From Streptomyces sp. NBC_01142 (GTDB taxonomy: Bacteria; Actinomycetota; Actinomycetes; Streptomycetales; Streptomycetaceae): a stretch of 64,000 nt of DNA. Of the stretch, positions 57,620 through 64,000 are shown in pieces. The stretch spans positions 372,001 to 436,000 of the forward strand of contig NZ_JAPEOR010000002.1 of the NCBI RefSeq assembly GCF_026341125.1, in the 5' to 3' direction. The notes below the pieces were generated by a model. It saw nothing but the letters and a program-made list of their open reading frames with translations, did no database searches and was not told the origin of the DNA. The position numbers and the translations under genes were made by a program. How positions within the stretch are numbered: the stretch's first letter is position 1; every line of letters starts with the position of its first letter.

Positions 57620-58858
57620 ATGAGCCTGTCCAGACGGGGTTTGCTGGCCGCCGGCGGTGCGGCGGGGGCGCTGGCCGCGACTCCCGCTCCCGCGGCCGCC
57701 CACTCGGACCGGGGCCGGGTCCGCACCGGATTCGACCGGCTGGCCGCCGACGGATACGCGCCGCTGTCCGGGCAGCGGGTCGGAGTGGTCACCAACCCGA
57801 CCGGGATCACCCGGGACGTGAGGCACATCGTCGATGTGATGCACGCCGACGACCGGGTGAACCTGACCGCCGTCTTCGGCCCCGAGCACGGCTTCCGCGG
57901 CACGGCGCAGGCGGGCGGTTCCGAGGGGCGCTACGACGACCCCGCGACCGGGCTGCCGGTCTACGACACCTACCTCAAGAGCGGGCAGCCGCTCGCCGAC
58001 ATCTTCACCGCTTCGGGCGTGGAGACGATCGTCTTCGACATCCAGGACGCCGGCGCCCGCTTCTACACGTACATCTGGACGCTCTTCGACTGCATGCAGG
58101 CGGCCGCGCTCGCGAGGAAGCGGTTCGTCGTGCTCGACCGGCCGAACCCGGTGACGGGACGGGCCGCCCTCGGACCCGTGCTGGACAAGGCCTTCGCGAC
58201 CTTCGTGGGCCGCGAGCCGATCGCGCAGGCGCACGGTATGACCGTCACGGAGCTGGCGCGCCTGTTCAACGGCGAGTTCCTGACGCAGCCCGTGGAGCTG
58301 GAGACGGTACGGATGTCGGGGTGGAAGCGCTCGGACTTCTTCGACGGGACGGGCCTGCCGTGGGTGCCGCCGAGCCCCAACATGCCGACGCCGGACACCG
58401 CGCTGGTCTACTCCGGCACCTGCCTCTTCGAGGGGACCAACCTCTCGGAGGGACGCGGGACGACGCGTCCGTTCGAGCTGTTGGGCGCGGAGGGCATCGA
58501 CCGCCGCTGGGCCGAGGCCGCCAACGCCCTGGAGCTGCCGGGCGTCCGCTTCCGTGAGGCGTACTTCGCCCCGACGTTCTCCAAGTTCCAGGGCAAGACC
58601 GTCGGCGGGGTCCAACTGCACGTCCACGACCGGGAGTCGTACGATCCCGTGCGCACGGGCACCGCTCTGCTGGTGACGGCGAAGCGCACCTGGAGCGGAT
58701 TCGCCTGGCGCCCGGACAACTGGATCGACAAGCTGACCGGCTCCACGAAGGTACGCACGCTGATCGACGCGGGGGCCGGGACGGACGACGTCGTGGCGGC
58801 GTGGCAGGGCGACCTGGCCAGGTTCAGAGCCGTACGGAAGAGGTATCTCCGCTACTGA
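57620..58858 (+). CDS. namZ: Exo-beta-N-acetylmuramidase NamZ (DUF1343 family), Tat-exported
   Basis: A 412-residue cell-wall hydrolase that removes terminal MurNAc from peptidoglycan fragments. A twin-arginine signal (MSLSRRGLLAAGGAAGALAA, cut after AAA) precedes the catalytic domain. Family signatures are GVVTNPTGITRDVRHIVD, VFGPEHGFRGTAQAG, ETIVFDIQDAGARFYTYIW, VLDRPNPVTG and LFEGTNLSEGRGTTRPFELLG. The ATG at 57620 is chosen because GGAGG lies 8 bases before it and the Tat motif follows at once; an ATG at 57590 is less likely. In Streptomyces it probably serves wall turnover or fungal/bacterial fragment use. Confidence 0.9.
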   Translation: MSLSRRGLLAAGGAAGALAATPAPAAAHSDRGRVRTGFDRLAADGYAPLSGQRVGVVTNPTGITRDVRHIVDVMHADDRVNLTAVFGPEHGFRGTAQAGGSEGRYDDPATGLPVYDTYLKSGQPLADIFTASGVETIVFDIQDAGARFYTYIWTLFDCMQAAALARKRFVVLDRPNPVTGRAALGPVLDKAFATFVGREPIAQAHGMTVTELARLFNGEFLTQPVELETVRMSGWKRSDFFDGTGLPWVPPSPNMPTPDTALVYSGTCLFEGTNLSEGRGTTRPFELLGAEGIDRRWAEAANALELPGVRFREAYFAPTFSKFQGKTVGGVQLHVHDRESYDPVRTGTALLVTAKRTWSGFAWRPDNWIDKLTGSTKVRTLIDAGAGTDDVVAAWQGDLARFRAVRKRYLRY

Positions 58859-58932
58859 CGGGGGCCAGCACCACCACGGAGAGGGGTGCCGGCTGGTTGG
58901 CCGGGCCCCCTGCCCGGCGACACCCTTGATCC

Positions 58933-60261
58933 ATGTACTCGCACACACGACATCGGTTACGGCAACTGCTGCTGCTCGCGCTCGCTCTCGGCTCGCTCGT
59001 CGTGGCGGGGACCGCACGGGCACAGCCGTCTTCCGGGCCCCCTTCCGACGATCCCGGACGAGCCCTGGCGCGGGCCGCACGGCCACTGTCCGATCTGCGG
59101 CCGCTGGAGCGGATGATCGGCACGGCGAAGATCGTGGGCATCGGCGAGGCCACCCACAACTCCCGTGAGTTCTTCACCACCAAGCACCGCGTCTTTGGGG
59201 ACCTGGTGGAGCGCAAGGGGTTCACCACCTATGCCCTGGAGGCCAACTGGAGCACGGGCCTGCGCCTCAACGACTATGTGCTGCACGGCAAGGGCGATCC
59301 GCGGCGGATCATGCGGGAGGAGTTCCAGAACTCGTATCTCATCTGGCACACCCGCGAGTATCTGGATCTGATCCGCTGGATGCGGCAGCACAATCTCCGT
59401 CATCCGCACCACCCCGTCCAGTTCATGGGTAACGACCTCGGCTACGCGGGACCACGGCTCTTCGACACGGTGACGGCGTACGTCGGACAGCACTATCCGG
59501 CGCTGCTGCCGCAGATCGGCCGGCTCTACCGGGAGTCCCGGCCGACCGGGGGCGTGGACGCGACCATGAAGGCGTACATGGCCAGGCCGCTGCCCGAACG
59601 CCGTGCACTGGCGAAGGACGTACAGCGGGCGCTGGCTCTGCTGGAGCGGCAGCGGCCCGGGCCCGACCGCGAGAAGCACGCCTGGATGCTCCAGGATGCG
59701 CGCGCCATCGCCCAGACCGGCACGGAGTTCTCGTACGACCTCACCGACCCGGCCGAGATCGGGGAGGCGATGCGCTACCGGGACCGGATCATGGCCGAGA
59801 ACACGGTGTGGTGGCAGCGGCAGACCGGGCACCGGATGCTCCTGTCCGCCCACAACGGGCACGTCGGGTACGAGTCGAGCAACACCGCGCAGTACCCGAA
59901 GCTGCAGGGCGCTTTCCTGCGGGACATGATCGGCGACGAGTACATCAGCGCCGGATTCACCTTCGGGCAGGGGTCGTTCAACGCACTCGATGTGACGGAT
60001 CCGGCCGAGCCCATCCGCCGGTTCGAGGTCGGTCCGCCGGAGAGGGGCAGCAATGAGCACACCCTGGAGCGGGTGTCGCGCCGTGACTACTACCTCGACA
60101 TGCGCACGGCGCCGGCCGCCGCGCGGAACTGGCTGGGTGTGGTCCGCCAGACCCGGAACATCGGCAACGCATGGCCGGCCGAGGAGGAACCGGTGCGGCT
60201 CGCCGCCTCGTACGACGTGCTGATCCATCTCCACCGGGTCACCGCCGCCGACCGGCTCTGA
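58933..60261 (+). CDS. Erythromycin esterase family protein, secreted
   Basis: A 442-residue protein. The N-terminus is a signal peptide (HRLRQLLLLALALGSLVVAG, then ARA). The Ere-type catalytic elements are visible: IVGIGEATHNSREFF (EATH), TYALEANWSTGLRLN, LLSAHNGHVGYESS, and IGDEYISAGFTFGQGS. EreA/B hydrolyse the macrolide lactone, but most chromosomal homologues, including succinoglycan-linked ones, have other or unknown substrates, and their export differs from the resistance enzymes. No macrolide resistance gene is nearby. It follows namZ by 74 bp. Confidence 0.85.
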   Translation: MYSHTRHRLRQLLLLALALGSLVVAGTARAQPSSGPPSDDPGRALARAARPLSDLRPLERMIGTAKIVGIGEATHNSREFFTTKHRVFGDLVERKGFTTYALEANWSTGLRLNDYVLHGKGDPRRIMREEFQNSYLIWHTREYLDLIRWMRQHNLRHPHHPVQFMGNDLGYAGPRLFDTVTAYVGQHYPALLPQIGRLYRESRPTGGVDATMKAYMARPLPERRALAKDVQRALALLERQRPGPDREKHAWMLQDARAIAQTGTEFSYDLTDPAEIGEAMRYRDRIMAENTVWWQRQTGHRMLLSAHNGHVGYESSNTAQYPKLQGAFLRDMIGDEYISAGFTFGQGSFNALDVTDPAEPIRRFEVGPPERGSNEHTLERVSRRDYYLDMRTAPAAARNWLGVVRQTRNIGNAWPAEEEPVRLAASYDVLIHLHRVTAADRL

Positions 60262-60268
60262 CCGTCTG

Positions 60269-60284
60269 CGACCGACATCGGTCG
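60269..60284. promoter_or_regulatory. Inverted repeat CGACCGA-CA-TCGGTCG
   Basis: A perfect 7+2+7 repeat 8 bp after the esterase stop and 71 bp upstream of the next start. Its 2-base spacer is too short for an RNA loop, so it is more likely a protein site than a terminator. Confidence 0.4.
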
Positions 60285-60354
60285 AAGGTATGGCCGTCCC
60301 TCCCTTTACGCAGGATGCTGTGCCATCAGCGGACAAAAACGGGGAGGGCCGGTC

Positions 60355-61659
60355 ATGCCGGAAATGAGTGTGGGGCCGTACCAGGAGATCACCTTCGACG
60401 CGGACGGCGATGTCGACACCGCCCAGCGCGCCCGGCTTGCGGGGCTGGACGTCACCGATCTGGTGATGTTCGCACACGGCTGGAACAACTCTGTCTCTGT
60501 TGCCTCCCGGCTGTATTCGGCCTTCTTCGCCCCCTTCCCCGGCCTGCTGGCTTCCTCGCCGGGTGTGCGGCTCGGGTACGCGGGTGTGGTGTGGCCGTCG
60601 ATGAAGTTCACGGACGAGCCGATCCCCGACTTCCGGCCGTCGGCCGCGGCGCACGAGACACCGGGGCTGGACCGGGAGACGCAGCACGCTCTCGCCGAGC
60701 TCTTCCCGGGGCACCGGGGCACGGTGGCGCGGCTGACCCGACTGCTCGACGAACAGCCCGAGTCGGAGGCGGCCTTCGCGGAGTTCGGCGTACTGGCCCG
60801 GCAGTTGGCCGAAGTGCCCGCCGGCGGGCTGGAGGCAAGCTTCTCCGACGACCTTCCGCTGGACGAGCAGGGCCCTCCGGCCGTGCTGTACGAGGACACC
60901 CTCACGATGTGCCGGAAGTTCACCCTCGCGCTGGAGGAGACCGGGGCGGTGACCAAGGAGGAACCGGCCGCCTGGTCCTTCTCGTTCGGCGGCGGACTGA
61001 AAAGGCTGTGGAAGGGCGCCAAGGAGCTGCTGCGGCAGACGACGTACTACGCGATGAAGCGCCGGGCCGGCACGGTAGGTGAACTGGGACTCGGTCCGCT
61101 CCTCGGCCAGCTCGCCCGGTCCTCGCCCCAGGTGCGTGTGCATCTGGTCGGCCACAGCCAGGGGGCGCGGCTGGTCGCCTTCGCACTGCGCGGGCTGCCC
61201 GACGGCGCGGGGAACGTGAAGTCGGTGACGCTCCTTCAGGGAGCCTTCTCACACTATGCGTTCTCCTCGAACCTGCCCCACGCCCCGCACCGCGGCGGCG
61301 CGCTGCGCAGCATGCAGCACCGGGTCGACGGGCCCGTCGTGGCCTGCTATTCGCGGCACGACAGCGCGCTCGGGGTGATCTATCCGTTGGCGTCGAGTCT
61401 GGCCGGGGACTCGTCGACGGCGGCCGGGGACGACCGTCGGTGGTGGGCGATGGGGCACGACGGCATACAGGCCGTCGAGCGCACGGCCCGGCTGACGCTG
61501 GAGGAGGCGCTCAGGGCGGGGATTCCTTCCTCCGGCTGCGTCAGCGTGGACACGGCGTCGGTGGTACGACGCGGCGGGCCGCCGTCGGGCGCGCACAGCG
61601 ACATCTGTCATGCGGAGCTGGCCCGGGTGGTGCTCGCCGCGGGCCGCATCGGGCGCTGA
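60355..61659 (+). CDS. Alpha/beta-hydrolase family protein
   Basis: A 434-residue protein, MPEMSVGPYQEITFDADGDV. The nucleophile elbow is VHLVGHSQGARLVAFAL (GHSQG); an oxyanion-type stretch VMFAHGWNNSVSVASRLYS lies near residue 37. Two candidate triad residues are Asp in CYSRHDSALGV and His in AMGHDGIQ. A 150-residue helical insert separates the first two motifs. I know similar proteins as serine peptidases or esterases in Streptomyces. There is no signal peptide, so it acts inside the cell. Substrate unknown. Confidence 0.85.
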   Translation: MPEMSVGPYQEITFDADGDVDTAQRARLAGLDVTDLVMFAHGWNNSVSVASRLYSAFFAPFPGLLASSPGVRLGYAGVVWPSMKFTDEPIPDFRPSAAAHETPGLDRETQHALAELFPGHRGTVARLTRLLDEQPESEAAFAEFGVLARQLAEVPAGGLEASFSDDLPLDEQGPPAVLYEDTLTMCRKFTLALEETGAVTKEEPAAWSFSFGGGLKRLWKGAKELLRQTTYYAMKRRAGTVGELGLGPLLGQLARSSPQVRVHLVGHSQGARLVAFALRGLPDGAGNVKSVTLLQGAFSHYAFSSNLPHAPHRGGALRSMQHRVDGPVVACYSRHDSALGVIYPLASSLAGDSSTAAGDDRRWWAMGHDGIQAVERTARLTLEEALRAGIPSSGCVSVDTASVVRRGGPPSGAHSDICHAELARVVLAAGRIGR

Positions 61660-61697
61660 CGCCCGCGCGGCCCGCGGCTGTGGTCACCGGCGGCCCG

Positions 61698-64000
61698 TCA
61701 CCGGTGCGACGGGAACTCGACGACCTGCTGATAGGTCGGCCGGTTCTGCCAGTGGGCCGCCGGGTGGGTGATGCCGCCCAGCGCACGGTGGATGATCGCG
61801 TCCGTGCACCACTGGTCGCCGGCCCCGCAGCCGGCATCGCCGGGGTAGACCTCGCCCGCCGGCTTGGCCATGGCCTGCTTCAGCGTGGCGAGGAGCGCGT
61901 CACGGCAGGCGGCGAGGTCGCCGTTGCCGCAGTACGCCTTCGCCAACGGGCCCTCGACCTGCTCCCCCAGGACCTGGCGGAGATCCTTGTCGGCGAAGCC
62001 CCACCAGCCGTACTGGAAGGCGGAGCCGCCATGGGCCCCGGTCGCGCCATGCGCGGCGGCCGGGGATTCGTCGGTCGGCAGACTCGCGGTGAGTGCCTTG
62101 TAGAGGCCGTCGCCGAGTCCCGGCATGAACTCGGCCTCGATCAGCAGCGGCCACCAGGCATCCATGATCCGTACCGCGTCGGCATGGGTGTAGCGGTGCG
62201 AACCGGGCGCGGTCTCCTTGCGCTGCGATCCCGCCGACTGCCAGGACTCCAACTGCTGTACTGCCGCATTGGTCTGCGGATCGGTGACGGGCCGGGAGCG
62301 CAGCACCTTCAGCAGCTCGGGCAACAGCTGCTCACCGCGCAGATCGGTGACGGCGGCTTCCGCCATCGCCCGGGTGAGCGAGGCACGGGTCACCCCGCCG
62401 TCCGCGACGAGCTTCGCCACCCGGTCGTCCAGCAGATCGCCGCGGTGCACGGCGCCGAAGCCGAAGGCCGCGGTGGCGTACCCCTTGGCCTGCCGGTTGT
62501 TCCAGGAGACGTAGTAGTCCTGGCCGATGGACCGGGGGTGCTGGGCGAAGGGGGTGTACAAGGCGGTGTTGTCCGCCGGGTCGTAGCCCTGCCACTCGTA
62601 CTGCCGCTCCGCGGTGACCGGCAGCGCCGGGTCGACGTCCTTCGCCCGCGCCGGATTCATACCGCTGTTGTAGAAGGCGGCGGTGCGGGAGTCGGCGTAG
62701 AACCAGTTGAAGGCGTAGTCGATGTTGTGGGCGGCCTGCTGGAAGGACGCGGCATCCTTCACATAGGACGGGTCGTTCAGCATCTGGAAGCCGATGATCG
62801 AGTCGGCCTCATGCCGGTAGGTGGTGCGCAGCGAGGTGTACGCGACGGGCTTGCCGGCGATGGTGGCGCGGTGGGTGACGATGCCGTAGTCGGTGCGCCA
62901 GACCTGCATCCGGTACGAGCCCTTGGCGGTGGAGTCGGCGACGGTCGGCTTCCAGGCGTTGCGTCGTTCCAGCTTCTCCATCGGCGTGCAGACACCCCGG
63001 TAGAGGTAGTGGACCGCGTCCTTGGCGGGCGTGCCGCCGCCGGGCGCGCACAGCTCGATCGCATAGGTGTCGGTGATGTCCTGGGCCGCGGAGGTGGCGG
63101 ACCAGGCGTAGTCCTGGCCGCGGCCCATCTGGACGTACATGCCGACTCCGGCGAAGGAGACTCCGCGGGCGGAGATGCCGGGGCCCTGGAGCTCCTGGAG
63201 CATCATCAGCTGTGGCGCGAAATAGCCGGTTTGCGGGCCAAAGACGGCGACAGGATTGCCACTCGCGGTGTGCTTGCCGGAGACGAGGAGCGCGTTGGAC
63301 ATCCCGCGTCTGCCGCCGAGCGAGCCGGGCGCGATCACCCCGTCGTCGTACATCCCCTGCGCCGGCTTCAGGCTCTTCGGTGCGCGCAGCGGGGACTTGG
63401 CGCCGGTGCCCGCCGAGCCGGTCCTGTCGTGCACCAGTTGCTCGGGGACGACGGAACCGGAGTCGGGCAGCGCGGTGCCACGCGGGTTCTCGGGCTTGCT
63501 GGCGTACGGGAAGCTCGTGCCGTCGTGGACGGTGAGCACGGCCTCGGGGTCCTCGCGCTGGCGGAAGGACTCCCAGACCTTGGTGCCTTCGGCCAGGCCG
63601 TACTTCTGCTGGGCGGCGAGGAGGGAGAGCGCGGCCTGCACCTCGCCGCCTCCGCCCCCGCCGAACTGGCCGCCGACGACCGAGGCGATGGAGATCAGGT
63701 CGGTGAGCTTGAAGGGCTGGATCTCCCCGACGTTGGTGATCGAGTCGATATGACCGGTGAGGACGTACTCACCGGGGAAGTACCGTCCGTTCTTGGACTT
63801 CTCGCGGTACGCGTTGATGCCGTCGACGTACGCCTGGGCGTCGGCCATGGCCTGTTCGCCGCGGGCGCCCTCGGTCTTTCTGATCTGCTCGATCTGCGCC
63901 TCGTAGTCGGCCTCGGTGTACGGGGCCTGCGGCCAGAACTGCTGCTCCAGGCCCTGGTTGGCGAGTGCGCCACCCGCGAACGGGGTCAGTTCGCCGCGGC
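61698..64000 (-). CDS. Penicillin acylase family protein (Ntn hydrolase), 5' end off the right edge
   Basis: 767 residues of a precursor that cuts itself into alpha and beta chains. The beta-chain N-terminal serine, which is the nucleophile, is in RRGMSNALLVSG; the following VFGPQTGYFAPQ and VGMYVQMGRGQDYAWSATSA are diagnostic. Before it, the alpha-chain end is visible (KPAQGMYDDGVIAPGSLGG) with its Gly just before Ser cleaved by self-processing. The frame continues to the window edge (GELTPFAGGALANQGLEQQF), so the signal peptide is outside. Substrates may be acyl-homoserine lactones, lipopeptides or beta-lactams. It is convergent with the hydrolase gene (38-bp gap). Confidence 0.93.
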   Translation of the reverse strand, partial: RGELTPFAGGALANQGLEQQFWPQAPYTEADYEAQIEQIRKTEGARGEQAMADAQAYVDGINAYREKSKNGRYFPGEYVLTGHIDSITNVGEIQPFKLTDLISIASVVGGQFGGGGGGEVQAALSLLAAQQKYGLAEGTKVWESFRQREDPEAVLTVHDGTSFPYASKPENPRGTALPDSGSVVPEQLVHDRTGSAGTGAKSPLRAPKSLKPAQGMYDDGVIAPGSLGGRRGMSNALLVSGKHTASGNPVAVFGPQTGYFAPQLMMLQELQGPGISARGVSFAGVGMYVQMGRGQDYAWSATSAAQDITDTYAIELCAPGGGTPAKDAVHYLYRGVCTPMEKLERRNAWKPTVADSTAKGSYRMQVWRTDYGIVTHRATIAGKPVAYTSLRTTYRHEADSIIGFQMLNDPSYVKDAASFQQAAHNIDYAFNWFYADSRTAAFYNSGMNPARAKDVDPALPVTAERQYEWQGYDPADNTALYTPFAQHPRSIGQDYYVSWNNRQAKGYATAAFGFGAVHRGDLLDDRVAKLVADGGVTRASLTRAMAEAAVTDLRGEQLLPELLKVLRSRPVTDPQTNAAVQQLESWQSAGSQRKETAPGSHRYTHADAVRIMDAWWPLLIEAEFMPGLGDGLYKALTASLPTDESPAAAHGATGAHGGSAFQYGWWGFADKDLRQVLGEQVEGPLAKAYCGNGDLAACRDALLATLKQAMAKPAGEVYPGDAGCGAGDQWCTDAIIHRALGGITHPAAHWQNRPTYQQVVEFPSHR

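Overview
The window is chromosomal DNA of a Streptomyces or close relative. The evidence is the very high G+C in all coding sequence, frequent GTG starts, two chaplin genes (chpC-like and chpH), a mycothiol gene (mshC), an F420-type LLM oxidoreductase, XRE/DUF5753, DUF397 and DUF6879 regulator sets, and GC-rich hairpin terminators without T tracts. From memory, the order mshC, SCO1664 family, DUF3090, histidine phosphatase, chpC, chpH, gntR, gntK, gntP matches the SCO1663 to SCO1680 stretch of S. coelicolor.

Layout. 1-14.1 kb is conserved core: mshC (cut by the left edge), three genes that travel with it in actinobacteria, corA, a ferritin-like protein, an LLM oxidoreductase, an aldo/keto reductase, a RecD2-like protein without Walker A, chpC with a collagen-like wall-spanning linker, chpH, an M20 peptidase and tRNA-Leu(GAG). 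14.15-17.87 kb is a decayed integrative element in the tRNA 3' end, bounded by a 26-bp direct repeat. It keeps only the C-terminus of a tyrosine integrase plus a set of small regulatory genes.

17.85-26.1 kb is a seven-gene leftward operon: an alpha-oxoamine synthase, a small membrane protein, a SAM methyltransferase, an MMPL exporter, a CPBP protease homologue, an extra metK and an adenosine-kinase-like gene. I read it as an uncharacterised biosynthetic and export unit with its own SAM supply and adenosine salvage. 26.7-32.5 kb holds a TetR/SMR efflux pair, a pseudouridine synthase, a mycothiol-dependent formaldehyde pair (MscR-type dehydrogenase and MBL hydrolase) and an amino-acid permease. 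An intact IS5-family element (32827-33754) sits in a local repeat array. It is followed by the gluconate locus gntR/gntK/gntP, a molybdopterin/cytochrome b pair, an ASCH protein, an SDR, RidA and an HxlR regulator.

40.4-46.1 kb is accessory: recombinase and IS110 remnants, an orphan barstar, a NUDIX gene, and an XRE-TPR regulator divergent from four genes across a perfect 17-bp palindrome. The last of the four is a kinase-like protein. 46.2-51.8 kb has a KstD-like flavoprotein, a second NUDIX gene, two DUF202 membrane proteins, a His-rich protein and an MBL hydrolase. 51.9-57.4 kb is an acyl-CoA locus (APH-like protein, acyl-CoA dehydrogenase, TetR regulator, acyl-CoA ligase, SDR) whose two promoters share a 16-bp word that is the likely TetR operator. 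57.6-64 kb carries exported or hydrolytic enzymes: NamZ-type muramidase, erythromycin-esterase family protein, alpha/beta hydrolase and a penicillin acylase cut by the right edge.

All calls come from reading the sequence; no database search was run. Family names are from recognition of motifs. References to other genomes are from memory.
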